From Ophioderma brevispina (Eukaryota > Echinodermata > Ophiuroidea > Amphilepidida > Ophiodermatidae), in assembly GCA_023653785.1 (NCBI GenBank), contig JAMKCH010035886.1, positions 1 through 64,000 on the forward strand: a stretch of DNA of 64,000 nt, in the 5' to 3' direction. This document shows, in pieces, positions 22,701 to 34,324 of the stretch. Made by a program: the position numbers and the translations under genes. Position 1 is the first letter of the stretch. Every line of letters begins with the position of its first letter. The notes beneath the pieces were generated by a model, which did no database searches, was not told where the DNA came from, and was given only the letters and a program-made list of their open reading frames with translations.

Positions 22701-24204
22701 ACTATGTTAAACCAGAATGCGCACTGTGATTAGGAGATTACACATCTGTAAGAAAAATTGCTATAGCACAGTTACTCATTCAAGCACATAAGATCAGATC
22801 CTACCCCAATTTGCAGAAAGCCCACATTTCTTTGTTTGTAATGCAACCTATCTTGATCAGTGCTTTATGCATTCGGTTTTTATTATCAAGGTCCAACTAC
22901 CTGCTCTTCATCCAAAAGATTAGAAAAAAGAAGGCGACTCTAAAGACAATCAAATATTAGGGCGCCGAATTTACAGTTCATTGGCTTCAAGTCTCCATGA
23001 TAATTCAGGTTCATATATGTTTGAAACATACACAAAATTTTAATGTGTCTAGATGTATAAACAAGGAAGTCCTTGTCTCAACCGCCACCACTGAACAATG
23101 AACAAATATATAAGTAACAACCTAATCGTTGCAATACTCTTTCTCTTATATAGTTATCAGAGCACCTGTAACATGTTGTAAACTTGGGTAACGATGCTGT
23201 ATACATCCAAGCATATGATGTACCATGACAGACCTGACCAAAAACATAAAACTATGGAAATCATCATGTGGGATTTATCATGTATGAATATCATTGACAG
23301 TGGTGATGTAAAACATCAGACAACACAAGCGTTCAATCTTCAGGTTCCTCTTTTACTCAACATGAACGCTCATGGTATGGTTGTTCTCAATTTCCCGAAA
23401 ATGAATAGGAAACATTTTTTCCTCTTAATAGCCTGATGTCCAACCCCATTTTGGAGGTAAAAAGTCTTACCTCTTCAAAAAAGAAAGTGAACCTGATTTT
23501 CAGCATCTTTAGAAGAAAATGAGACCTCCTTCTGACAATTCTACAAATTCTTTGATATGAGGGTCAAAATTCCAGTAAGCACTACAAGCATCAAAATTTT
23601 CAAAAACCTATAAGGTCAAAACCTATAGTGAATTATTTACCATATTTTAAAAATTAATGTCAATACCCTTATTAAAAATCCCCCCCCCACTTAACTCCAT
23701 CAAATTTGAGATTTTGGTATCAACCACGTTCCATTTTTTTTTCTCATTAACCCCCGTGGAACTGAAGGTCCCAGGAAATAGTTCCTTCTATGTTATGAAC
23801 AAAATCTTTGTCTCAAAATGACACATTAATTAACACACCACCCCTGGCCCTATGGGCCAATTTAGTATGCATTTTTGCTTCTACTATCCTAACAGGTGGA
23901 CCAATTTAACTCAAAATTTGAAATCAGATGTTTTTGGTGATATGAGAAAACGACATGAAAAATCAGACCATGATCAAGTCACCCATGCACCTTTAAACAA
24001 TTGCATTAGGTGCCATTTGAAGGTCAGTTATGGAGTTTTGTGTCGAAAGTGAACAGAGGTCATGCTAATGGTCTGTGACTTATGATTACTGAGGATGGAT
24101 TATACAAACTATTTGACTTCATAACCAATGATCGTAACTATAGCAAACTATACTTTAATCCTTACCTTGCAATAAGGTGAACAATTTGGTAAAGGTTATA
24201 TCTT
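22701..24204. other. No gene seen
   Basis: AT-rich DNA. 23640-23770 has a weak similarity to repeat D (TTTTGGTATCA..TTTTTTTTCTCATT). The frame at 23194-23436 has no recognisable domain. Confidence 0.45.
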
Positions 24205-24570
24205 GCTTCAAGAGAGTGGCATGGTCTAATGTAGGGAGCTTGCCTTTGGACACAAGGGTCCTGGGTTGCCAATCTCGGTGAGACTACTTGCTGGATTTAT
24301 TAGAGGTACTCAATTCTGGATTTAATTTGTAAAAAGTGATATTGATTAAACTCAGAATTACCACTCTCTTCATGGTTCTTTGATATGGGCAAATGAACCA
24401 TGAAAGTTCTCACTGTCCCCTTTGGTGTGGGGATTTGTGTTTGGTTTGGATGTTTGCAACATGGTGCTGCCTTGAAGTTGCATTGTTCTGTTTGATTAGT
24501 TGGTTGGATGTCTCTGGCAAGTTAGCCTACGGGCTACGATGCGAGATTAAATAAACCTATTATTATTATA
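24205..24570 (+). mobile_element. tRNA-derived SINE with TTA-repeat tail
   Basis: GTGGCATGGTCTAATGTAGG (24216-24235) resembles a tRNA A box. GGGTTGCCAATCTC (24263-24276) resembles a B box at the right distance. A ~250-base body follows and ends AAATAAACCTATTATTATTATA (described as AATAAACC plus TAT/TTA repeats) at 24549-24570. The unit differs from the 258/3849 SINE. No second copy was found in the window, so the body is unverified. Confidence 0.55.
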
Positions 24571-24904
24571 GAATTTTGACAATTTGACCTCTGCAGAATC
24601 ATGATCTTTGACCTTGCGTAATTGCCAGAAGGTTGGACAAGTTTGAAAAATTACATGATGCAGCAAAAGGTCTGTTTTTATGTAATACCTTTTTGTGATT
24701 GGCCACCCAAGTTTAAGCATAGGAAAGATACAAAACACAATATGAAGGCACTTTTGCTTCATGTAGCCACAAGTGTCTCTACAAATCAGTGAACACAGCT
24801 ATGCCCAGTAGAACAATTCTGATTGCCGAGGCAATCGATCCAGAGGGGTAAATTCCCAAGTCATCCAGCCAGAGAGGCCAAAGTCTGTAAGTCATTTTGG
24901 TGAT

Positions 24905-25090
24905 TTGCTTCAATTAAGTCTGAACTTGACGAAATGGGTGCGTACTAGAAAATTCTCAAATTTACATTTTGCCCAAATTTAGGCTATAATTTGTCAAAAT
25001 TCCCAAAAGAGGGATGAAAATACATATTTTGGTCCACATCATCCCAGTTTTTCAAGCCAAAGGGGTCAACTTGTCCCCCATTTTTGGGCC
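24905..25090 (+). repeat. Dispersed repeat E, copy 1
   Basis: CAATTAAGTCTGAACTTGACG, GTCAAAATTCCC, GATGAAAATACATATTTTGG and TCATCCCAGTTTTTC align with 34340-34520 in the same orientation. Confidence 0.65.
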
Positions 25091-25730
25091 ATGACCTCTA
25101 ATAACCTGATGACCTCTGACCCCACTCTTGGGGGTAATTTGTGGACACTACTCAAGGACCATTACATGCAAGTCAGTGCCATGAAAATGTGTGCAGATAT
25201 GTGGGAACAGCGAACAATTATGTTTAGGTTTAACATTTGGGTCAACATATTTACCACAGACAGACAGACACACACACTACCAAAGCAATCCCTTTGTGCC
25301 CTCTTGCAAATGACACAAAAAAGGGGTCCTTGAAGCAGTGATCTTTAGTTCTAGAGTCTACTTTGTCAGGCCACTGTACAAGCAATCTGGATTCCCTCCT
25401 CAAGAAATGGAATTTTCTCAGAAAATGACTGAATATTATGCTAAGCCCCTAATTCATCAAATGTCCTCTAAATTTTCACTCCTCTAGAGGTAGCCTCAGA
25501 GGAAGCTCAAAAGGGGCCCAAAAAGGTGGTTCAGGTATCAGTCTATAAGAAGGTGCATTGTTGTCAAATTTGGTTGCAATCCCAGCTCTAAATTATGCCT
25601 AATTGTAAACTTTTGTAGTCGGCTTCTCTCCCTAGAACAAATCAAAGAGAGTGTCCTAGTCTGCAAGACAGAGAATTATGTTGCATCTCAGTCCAATGTT
25701 TGGTTGCAATAAAGGGGGAATGCAATTAAG
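25091..25730. other. No gene; short CAGA/CA microsatellite
   Basis: CAGACAGACAGACACACACAC at about 25257-25278 follows a TTTGGGTCAACATATTTACCA context. The 80-codon frame here runs through the microsatellite and is not considered a gene. Confidence 0.5.
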
Positions 25731-26839
25731 CCGGGAGGTAGCAGACATTTGTAACACATCTCAAGTACAAAAGGTTTGAGTGATTAAATATGTAGACAGT
25801 CTAACAGGGACCCCTGAAATGTGATTCTTAAGCGGGATTGGCACATTTTCACAAAATGTGAAATTTCTTCAATTTGCTCTCAAATGATAGTCTAGGCCAT
25901 TGGAAGAATAGAGATTACATTTTACACATAAAAATCATGCTCAAAAACAGATAGGGACGTTAATAAGAGGTTAAAGACATCCAGGTAATTTGTAGGCAAA
26001 CTTTTAAGTTTTTCATAACTTTAATCAACAAATGTGTATATTACATGAATATCATAGACTCGTACTCATTGATATTAAAACCACAAAGGTCAGAGACCAG
26101 TCAAACATGGTGCAAGCTGTGGGAAACATGCATACAGCGTGCGTTTTCTTGTGTTAAATGCCATTTCCGTCGTCTGCTGAAATAATGTCGCCGGCAACAT
26201 CAATTATAAATTTTTTTTGTTTACCGTAAGGAGGCTGATTTGGTCTTAATCATTTCAGCTGAGGGCTAATGTATATGAAAGATTTACAACCATGCAAAAA
26301 ATAATTATTGATTTTGAAAAATCTTGAGGGTGCACTATTTTTCAAATGTGCCAGCGTCTCTTTAAGGGGGCATGATGTAGGGGGAACGGAAGGTCAACGT
26401 CCATTACATTCAATGGGGCTTGACCTTGTTTCCCCTCTACTTTGGTAACTAAGCATTTGAGACACTCAAAACTATTCCTTATTTTAATCCTATGAGCTCC
26501 ACCAATAATTTGCACCATTGGAGCAGCTTTAAAATTTGACCCCTGTACAATTGAAATTGACCATTTTATTGAATTTTACTGTTTTTAGCCTATAACTCTG
26601 AAACTTTAGGCTATAGATAGTACAAACTATACCTTTTCTGAATCCTTATGATTAGACAAATAATGTGGTATACTTTTCAACACGATGGAATCAATTTAAA
26701 CATTTGACCCCTGTACAATCTTTGTCTAGGCCCCCTCCTTAATACCACATTTGCAGCACTTAAGAATCACATTTCAGGGGGTTCTTGTCAGGCTGTCTAC
26801 TTGAGATGTTACAAAATTAATGTCTGCTAGCTCCCAGAC
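25731..26839. mobile_element. ~1.1-kb DNA transposon with ~80-100-bp inverted termini
   Basis: Left terminus: CCGGGAGGTAGCAGACATTTGT, ACATCTCAAGTA, GTAGACAGTCTAACAGGGACC, CCTGAAATGTGATTCTTAAG (to 25832). The right terminus (26757-26839) is the inverse, lacking a ~20-base stretch present on the left. The interior has no transposase, so it is non-autonomous or decayed. 26500-26740 resembles 44100-44290 (GACCCCTGTACAAT, CTATACCTTTTCTGAATCCTTATGAT). Confidence 0.75.
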
Positions 26840-27779
26840 TAAATGTGTCTATCATGTTACAGTTACAGCATCCAGTACAAAATATGTATCAAGCTGCTTT
26901 TCAATTTGATGCCATTACGTGAGCCCAAAGAAAAGGCAAAATTTGCCTCACAAAATATAGAAACAGCTTTATTAACTGGTTTAATCAAGTGTGCAAGCAC
27001 AATGTCAATCATAAGAACAAATCAGCCTAGTTTAATGTCATATATGTCCGTTTCCCTCATTAGCAAGGCTTCATAACATTTTTCAATGTCAAATCCTTTC
27101 ATAGCAAAAGTACATTTTTTTATTATTGACATACAAATGTCAATCACCACTCTATTTTATGAAGCATGTCTGTGAGTGTATTCAATCCAACACATTCAGC
27201 ATAACAATGCAGCCTTTTCAACAAAAGAAATCAATTTCTCATTTCTATTTCATTATTGACACAATTTTACAGGTAGTAGCAGATGTTTTCAAAGACTTTT
27301 TTTTGTAAAACATGAATTCAGATATGATTTATTGATCTACTCATAGCAATAATTTATCAAATGAACAGGATTACAAGGAAAATCAGATTATGAAACATTT
27401 TCAATGAAATCTCTGTGTTTGAACAAAGAAAAGTTTCTGGGTGGATTAGGTCTAAAAAATATTGCCTGCATATTAATAGAAATGGAAACTACTGTATGAG
27501 GGAATTTTTGCTGTTTTTTTTCATAAAACCAGAAATTTTAAAGCCTGTAAAATATTCTTGACCTAGAGGAATTAGTAGCTGTTTGAAACCATGAAATAAA
27601 TAACGACAAAACTGTTCAAAACTGCAGAATTATTAAAAATATTTGTATTAAGGCTAAAACGCCCTGCAGAGCATCATTCCTGATGGCCATTCAGATCTCG
27701 GAATGCCTGTTTTTAAGAAATCATTTATACTAAAAACAGCAGTGCAGAACTACATCTTGTCAATGAATTCACTGTTGCA
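26840..27779. other. No feature seen
   Basis: AT-rich DNA. Short open frames at 26843-27076 and 27126-27308 show no domain and AT-driven composition. Confidence 0.45.
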
Positions 27780-28356
27780 TGAGCACGACACACTTGGTCA
27801 ATCTCCGCTGCAATATTATATTCAACACTGACTTGGGGAGAGGACGGGGAGGGGGAAAGAATTTTGATAGTTCCAATGCATTTCAGCCCACATTGCCGTT
27901 TTCTTACTCGCGTGGTAGCCTATTCGGCATGCAACACTGTCTACCGCGGCAGCTACTGCACAGTACAAAACCCCAGGCAAGTTGCGATGCAGTAGCTCAA
28001 GATATGGCTTTAAGACAGTGGTGTGTCTACTCTCACAGTACTACCCCGAGGCTAACCTGTATTTTGCCCACTGGTGGAGAAGAAGGTGGGATGTTGTATA
28101 CAGTAACGGAGTAGCCATGCAGCTCAACGTAGCTAACCATCCTTTTGATCGTTTTATACTTAACCTTGTAGTTTCTTTTATCCACTTTTTCTCATTTGTT
28201 GTATCATGATCGTGACTCTTTTTTTTTCTTAAATCTTCGGCTTCTTCCAATCGGTCTACCTTCATTTCAAAACCTAGGCCTCATCTTCACGCACATGGGT
28301 TCAGATAATCAATTCCACTAACCATATATTCCAATCAACAATCATCTCCCAACGCA

Positions 28357-28370
28357 CCGCAAGGGGGCAG
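28357..28370 (+). promoter_or_regulatory. CTCF-like binding site
   Basis: CCGCAAGGGGGCAG fits the bilaterian CTCF core (CC[A/G]CNAGGGGGC[A/G][G/C]) at all strongly constrained positions. It lies at the edge of the CpG-rich stretch. Occupancy cannot be judged from sequence. Confidence 0.4.
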
Positions 28371-28408
28371 AAAGAGTAGATTTAAGACTGTATTTCGCGG
28401 GCTTAACC

Positions 28409-28561
28409 TCAAAATAGAGCCGTAATGTAGTGGCAACCCGCGCGTCTCTGAGAGCCGTTGGTAACCATGTACATATTCCGCGATGGTGCAGATATCCGCT
28501 GTGTGTACACTAGCCGTCTATGCGGCAAAAATACAACAGATCCTGGCCAGTCGGTGTACGT
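28409..28561 (-). CDS. Candidate minus-strand coding stretch (50 codons), unassigned
   Basis: On the minus strand an open frame starts directly after CCCATAG (a possible splice acceptor) and runs 50 codons to a stop. It begins TYTDWPGSVVF and includes RLVYTQRISAPS and NGSQRRAGCHY. Its mixed composition and preserved CpGs are more coding-like than the AT-driven frames elsewhere. The opposite strand also has an ATG frame of 34 codons at 28467-28571 with A at -3. I recognise no domain. It could be part of an exon or a chance frame in GC-richer DNA. Confidence 0.2.
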   Translation of the reverse strand, partial: TYTDWPGSVVFLPHRRLVYTQRISAPSRNMYMVTNGSQRRAGCHYITALF

Positions 28562-28640
28562 CTATGGGTAGCTAATCATTCTACTTATCTACTCGGTATA
28601 GCTGCGTGGTAAACTACCATTGAAGAAATTTGTCTGTTTA

Positions 28641-29454
28641 TATCGCTTGCATCGCTGCCAATATTAACAGTGTGTTCCAAGGACTATGAACAAGATTGTA
28701 GTGGGGTAGGGAAAATTCCTTAACCTAAAATGGGATGACAAAAGGAAAAATGGGGACCATGCAAAAAAAAGAAAGAGAAAAGAGGGTAAGGAAAAGTCAG
28801 AAATGGTACAAATGAAAGCGAGAGCTTTGAAAGTGGTCCAAAACTGATTAGTTTTCAAGGGAGTTCCCCCCCCCATCCCTGCAAGTTGCCAGTCAAACTT
28901 TCCCCGGACCCTTTGCCCCTCAGAACTCACAAGGTAACAATGCCACTGGTCATCTTTGGTTTGTTCCCTTAATTACTATCAGTATCACATGCACATTTTG
29001 CCAATTTATCCTGAGGATATTTTACTGCCTAATCAATGAAGGTAAAGATGACAAACTCAATTATAATATGTTTTTCTGTTGGACAGTTTTTGTCATCACA
29101 CAATTTATGCAGCAATGTCTTGTTCTGTTTCTTTGGTCATCCATGTTGTTTGCAGTGTACAATGTTCTTAGCTGGAATCAGCGAGTCGTGATAGGTGGAC
29201 TATGTGCCTTTAGGAATCAAGAATGTTCTGTTATGTTTACTGTATTACACTGGGCATTTTAAAATCAACCATAAGGCTTTGCGATATGGAAAGTATACCT
29301 TGGCCAAGTCATGCCTAAACCCCAACAATCCTCCTCCCAACATACCCCGACACCCCTGCGCTTTTTAGCCTAGATTATGTTGGTATTTAAGAAAAATGTT
29401 GACATGATCTGAGAAGGGTACTTTTACTTTTTTAATCACCTTTTATATCCCTTG
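28641..29454. other. No gene seen
   Basis: 28660-28930 has purine/pyrimidine-skewed stretches and a C-run (28866-28874). The hydrophobic 64-codon frame at 29068-29262 has no signature. Confidence 0.45.
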
Positions 29455-29840
29455 GTTAAAGGTGGTTGTCCGATTTTGTGTATGGTGTTTCTTTACATGA
29501 ATATATAGCCTGGCACTTGCACCCTAACCAAGCCGCCACAATACTTAGCCCCCTCAATTAAACCGGAAAAGTAAAGGGTAGATGGGCAATTATTTAAACA
29601 CCTTGTGGTTTTTGATGTTATGAAAACGCATAATGCATTTTGCAAACCCTATTGCAATACTGTGCTAAAAAGTGGTTAACCACTCACGGCGGTTTTTTGT
29701 TTATATCTGGGATGAAATGGATTCGATGGTCTCAAATTTCAGGACGACAAGAGAAAACTAACGGCATTTCCATCTAATATCAAATCGATACTACTTCCGG
29801 GAAATTCAGGGTGTCCCAAGACACTCGGAACACTCCCTTT
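29455..29840 (+). repeat. Dispersed repeat C, copy 1
   Basis: TAGCCTGGCACTTGCACC, CAATACTGTGCTAA, GGTTAACCA, CGGCGGTTTTTTGTTTATATC, TGAAATGGATT and TTTCAGGACGACAA match the reverse complement of 54090-54390. It starts near TTAAAGGTGGTTGTCC, the usual style of element end in this window. Confidence 0.7.
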
Positions 29841-30599
29841 AAGTACTACTTCATTTTTATTTGCATGTGAAATTATGGTCCATTTTTTCTACTCAAAACC
29901 TTTTTTAGTACATTGTAATGCGGTTGTAATTAAGGTTTATTGTGGATCACCGGCTAATGACTTCATTCCCTTCATGCCCAGATCTTTTTACATCGTCATA
30001 AAATGTTGGTAGTTGGTGAAAGACACCTGCATGCCCTAAATTAATTTTTAAAAAGTCCAAGTCCATATCACAGGTTTAAGTGTCTTTCGCTTGCCTTACC
30101 AGCATGACTGGTGACCAGAGTATTTTTTTTACACTACTGGTAAAGTAAATCGACTTGGCAATTTTCCTTCATTGCAAAGGAAAATTTTTTTGTTTTGGTC
30201 AAAGCCATCTCCTTGTCAGCTGAGTCAACAACCCCCCTTTTGGCTTTCTTCTTTGGCTGGTGAGTTGTGTAGATGCTTTTATGTTTTGACGTTTTGCCAG
30301 TTTGTCTTTGGGCTTAAATGGGATGGACCCCGGACTTACACACAGGCACTCCGCCACTGTGTTGAATTATCTTTTATTTTAACCTTCTACATGCATTGCT
30401 GAGTGCCATTGCTTCGAATAAAAATTAGCAAATAATGACACCTTTCATAAGTACAATCCATAGACCACTAGTTTTTGCTTGCCGTTGCAGTTCGTGAATG
30501 AGCCGCCGCATAGGACCTTATCTTGATATGGGACATTTTACCCCAGAAACCATGACGGGTGGGCTGTATAATATCCATAAACAAAGTTGGGTTCCAATA
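29841..30599. other. No gene seen
   Basis: No repeat partner. The 76-codon frame at 30172-30402 lacks a recognisable domain. Confidence 0.45.
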
Positions 30600-30860
30600 A
30601 CTTGACCTCCCAGGACCTTGAACATGACCATTTGACTGGAACATGACCTGTGACCTGTGAACTGACCGTTGACCTTGCAACATGACCTGTGACCTGGCAA
30701 CTGAGACCTTTGACCGCGCAACAATGAGGATCTCATTGTGCACCTATAAACAAGTGTGGATCAAGTGAACTTCAACTTTTCAATTGAGGGTCACTTTACA
30801 TTTTCGCCTATCTTAAACTTGACCTCACATGACTTTTGACCTTGGAAGTCAACTTTGACC
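30600..30860. repeat. TGACCT half-site-rich degenerate repeat
   Basis: TGACCT or close variants occur about 15 times in 260 bases, several as pairs (CATGACCTGTGACCTG twice, GAGACCTTTGACC, TTGACCTTGGAAGTCAACTTTGACC). The words are nuclear-receptor half-site-like (AGGTCA on the other strand). It is probably a degenerate short tandem repeat; function is unproven. Confidence 0.6.
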
Positions 30861-30979
30861 TTAACTTTTATAACCCATGGAACAAGCATGTTACCAGCAA
30901 AATCCTGAGAACTTCCCTTCCCTTCTCATTCGCTCACAATATAGGGCACTTTCGCAATAATTTGTTGTCTACTACTAAA

Positions 30980-31584
30980 TGCAATTCACTCAGTTCAACT
31001 TAATCTCATATGATATGTGAGCTTAGGGTTTCACTTTTGACTAAACACAGTGTCGGATGACCCAGGCCTACATTTATTTGTCCTATATTTAAAGATCTTT
31101 GTCCAGTCCAACAATCAACGGCATGCCCAGATATCTTTCTAAGGCTTGCAGGGCATGCACTTGTTATTGTGTAATCAATCGAGTTCCGAAACCCATCCTT
31201 TAGGTATACATGTTGTTCTATTTAGTTTCCGTAAGCACTTTCTCCCATCTCGCCCACCCTACGCTCTAAAATTATACCAGTTCAAATTCAATAGGGGATG
31301 TATTTTCAAATCCAAATTGTTCACTTCCAGTTCTCTCATGCATTGTTCCATAATAAAAAATAGATTTCTATCAAATGCCACACTTAACTGGAATTGAATT
31401 AAGTAACAACTATATGAGTGTTATGCGATGTAGCTTAGAGTTTCAGCACTTTGCTGGCACAGCCCAGTGACCCAGTCCTACTTAAAATTGTCCTACATGT
31501 TGAAGTCCTCATCCGATATCAATCTACCATCACAAAAGCATGGCAATCCCAAGATGCAGGCCCAAAATATCTTTCACTTCTTGA
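30980..31584 (+). repeat. Two diverged direct repeats ~425 bp apart
   Basis: About 30995-31140 (TGAGCTTAGGGTTTCAC, ACCCAGGCCTACATTTATTTGTCCTA, CAATCAACGGCATGCCCAGATATCTTTC) matches about 31405-31580 (GTAGCTTAGAGTTTCAGCAC, ACCCAGTCCTACTTAAAATTGTCCTA, AAAATATCTTTC). The MITE at 31585-31950 begins just after the second unit. Confidence 0.5.
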
Positions 31585-31950
31585 TTAAAACACTATCAGT
31601 GATCATTTCAAAAATCAGGAACTGTTGTATTTCTAAGGATAGCTTCAAAAGTGAAGGATACGAACAAAAATATTTTTAAAATTTGTTTTTCATTAGATAA
31701 ATTGATAAGGAAGAAAACAATGTTACATTAAAATATTTAGCCCCGTTTAATAGTTGTGTATCTTAAATTGTCTGTACGACTTTTCAAGTTAAAAAGGCAA
31801 ATTTCTTATAAGAGTACTTTGAGCTTAATCACTTGCAGAGATTGTTAGCATACCTACTCACATAACAAATATATAAAAATCTGAACAAAGCTGATTTCTG
31901 ATTATTTTTTTAAAAATTTTCTGATTGTGAATCACAGATAGTGCCTTTAA
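31585..31950 (+). mobile_element. MITE family F (TTAAAGRCACTATCAGTGAT ends), copy 1
   Basis: Starts TTAAAACACTATCAGTGATC and ends GAATCACAGATAGTGCCTTTAA, inverted ends. The internal block GATAGCTTCAAAAGTGAAGGATA matches copy 2 at 42601-42967. Lengths are almost equal (366 and 367). Confidence 0.8.
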
Positions 31951-32545
31951 GGTTTGAGTGACAGACTTGCTGTTTGTGACCTGAAGTTCTTAATTAGTAA
32001 TTTCGACAAGATGGTCCAATCACTACTTCAAAAAAATCCAAAACTATTTGTTTTATCTATCTATAAGGATTAGCATGCTTACCTTGACGTAGATGATAAC
32101 TACTTTGCATCTTTCTGAAGGAAAGAGCCAGCTCTCAGATATGAATACCTAATTCATAAATCAATAAATCACCAACCTCAAACCGGCAACCCGACCCCTG
32201 CAAAGCAGGTCGGGCAACCCCGCACTATACTCGCCCCATTAAATTAAAAAAAAAAAAAAAAAAAATTTGATTAAGTCTTTCCATGCTGAACATAATTCCC
32301 TATAGAAAGTTACATATTAGCTGCAAAAAACATGCATACAATTTGTTCAGAATATTTCCAGTCAAGTTTGAAGTTATCTACTTTATGACTTGAACAGGAT
32401 TGGACTTATTTTACCAAGGCTTTGAAATGCAATGGCAAACTGAACAATGGCAGCAGTAATTGCTATCTAATTTATATCACCCCAGATGAATGTAACTGGG
32501 AAATTCAGCATAAGGCAGCACGAAAGTGTGGAAAGGAAAACCATA
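31951..32545. other. No gene; strong short hairpin followed by poly-A
   Basis: CCCGACCCCTGCAAAGCAGG then TCGGG (32189-32213) folds into a stem CCCGA+CCTGC/GCAGG+TCGGG with a three-base loop and a two-base bulge. It is followed by a poly-A tract of about 20 (32246-32265). The layout resembles a retroposed small RNA, but no family is recognised. Confidence 0.4.
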
Positions 32546-32742
32546 TAGACCGTATTCAATATGACGTCAGCCACCAGACATGTTGGTGGACAAGATGCAT
32601 ACATTCCAGGACTACAATACATTAAGCTGTCAATCGATCCATGTTTAGCGATTGCACAGGAATCATTGACAGGTGAATGTATTGTAGTACTGGAATGCGT
32701 CTATCTTGTCCACCAACATGGCTGGCTATTGAATACGGTCTA
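32546..32742. mobile_element. 197-bp foldback MITE, TAGACCGTATTCAATA ends
   Basis: Arms of ~90 bases are inverted copies (TAGACCGTATTCAATA, CATGTTGGTGGACAAGAT, ACTACAATACATT, CTGTCAAT). TA lies at both edges (cataTAgacc / ggtcTAttg), consistent with TA target duplication. The opposing frames at 32561-32746 and 32622-32882 mirror the palindrome. Confidence 0.8.
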
Positions 32743-33096
32743 TTGAAAAGAGAAGGAACAAGAGAGGAAAGAGTGAAGGGGAAAGGGAAAAGAGGAAAAG
32801 TAAAAGATGGAAGAGTGAGATGGAAAGGGAAAGAAGGAGTGGTGAAGTTGAATATGTGTCCAAATATTGCATGTCCCAACACACCACCCTTCAGATTTTC
32901 ATGGGGTCATAGAAATTATTTGGGTCAACCAGCAAGTGAAGCAAACCGGGAAAACTTTAAATTCCCATATTTGCACCGGGCAAATATGATACACACCGGG
33001 AAATTGATGAGCTTGCCCACCTCCCGAACATTGATCCCTGTTACACCCCTGCCATTTTGGCTTCATTCTTCATTACTTGCAATATCTAAATATTAA
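32743..33096. other. Purine-rich stretch; no gene
   Basis: 32745-32850 is strongly A/G-biased (AGAGGAAAGAGTGAAGGGG style). 32880-33060 has CACCGGG/CCGGG words, probably an old element fragment. The 139-codon frame at 32677-33096 starts inside the foldback MITE and runs through this purine tract, so it is not a gene. Confidence 0.5.
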
Positions 33097-33290
33097 TACC
33101 GGTGGTCTGTCTGTCTGTCCGCCAGTGTGTCTGACCGCGTCTATTTTCTCGGAGACCGAGGGACGCACATTCCTGAAACTTGGTGGTGGGTGCCCCTTGA
33201 CCTTCCGAAGACCGAGTTTGTATTGGTTAGTGGATCAAAGGTCATTGGGGTCATTCAAGGTCAAAGGAGGTCAAATGGGGTTAACGTTGG
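33097..33290 (+). repeat. TCTG-headed repeat with AGGTCA words
   Basis: GTCTGTCTGTCTGTCC at 33106-33121 leads into ATTTTCTCGGAGACCGAGGG, CCTGAAACTTGGTGGTGGGTGCCCC and a run of AGGTCA-type words (CAAAGGTCATTGGGGTCATTCAAGG, AGGTCAAAGGAGGTCAAA). This composite is the style of dispersed repeat found in many marine invertebrates. No second full copy is in the window. Confidence 0.45.
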
Positions 33291-34324
33291 TGTATGGAAC
33301 TTGGAGGGTGGGGTCGATTGTTGATGCCAAAAAATTTAATCTTGTTATATTTTTCTCACTTGGATATTATGATATCAAGGCGATTTGTCAGTCTTGTTAA
33401 CTAAGTATATCCTATTTATGCACACCTCCCGCTTTCTAGGTAAAAATGTGGTGTTCTTGTTGATGGGCTGAACGCATTTCCTGGATTCGACACTGGTCAT
33501 GGACAACTTTCTGATTCCATTTTATCTGTGGGCATGTTTGAATTTCTATAGAACTGATTCTGGGATGGCTAACACCACCATTATCCTTGTCAACAAAGTA
33601 GCTGCATGAAATTACAACAAGCCGAAGGAGTGCCTCAATTTTTTTCTCGTCACTCATGCATATTCTTTTGAAAATCTTATTTACTTCTCTGTGCCTGTGG
33701 GGAATACTTTCTTAAATATTTACTTACCATGACACAAGAGATGTAGCAATACTGAAATTGAATAAATGTAAATTTTAACGATACTGCGATACTCATAATA
33801 ATGATATTTAAACAAATGTTTCACACTTGCGTCTTTATTTGCTTAAATGGAATGTATGTTGAATCTCAAACAGATGACAATATCCTATCTGTCTCAGTAC
33901 AACAAAGACTGTCATTTGATAATAACCTGCATATTAATTTAGCAGGAAAAATGACTGAAATATTCAAGTGAACCTTGAAAGCAAATATGATGCTTTTGAC
34001 ATTTCTTTGATTGCAAAATATTTCAAACTAAATCTCCATTTTCAAATAGCTAATTATACAGAAACAACATCGAGCACACTGAACAAACAAACCCAAATTT
34101 ACATAAATAAACTAACAACATAATTGATCCATCCTAGCTACATTTTTAAAATGTCAACAATTACAACTCGAGGGTTCTTTATGTTAGAATAAGGTATACG
34201 CTTTGTCATGTATCCCATATGTAGCTATAAACGAGGATTTACACACAATTTTATGAATACTAACAACCAGGATTTATCATTTTGGGGAAACATGTAAAAG
34301 TGGACCTAACCTCCCCACCCCCCA
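33291..34324. other. No feature seen
   Basis: AT-rich DNA with no repeats shared in the window and no coding signal. Confidence 0.45.

Larger units (their letters stand above)
27780..28640. other. CpG-richer, non-repetitive stretch; possible promoter or exon region
   Basis: Unlike the CpG-poor surroundings, this stretch, especially 28350-28630, retains many CpGs (CCGCGCGTCTC, TTCCGCGATGG, AGCCGTCTATGCGGC). No repeat partner is seen in the window. It contains a CTCF-like site (28357-28370), open frames on both strands and no TE termini. In animals with mosaic methylation, retained CpGs mark unmethylated promoters or exons. No gene product is recognised. Confidence 0.35.

Noticed and set aside
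32677..33096. 139-codon plus-strand frame
   Set aside because: It starts within a foldback MITE and its Arg/Lys/Gly-rich middle is the purine-rich tract.
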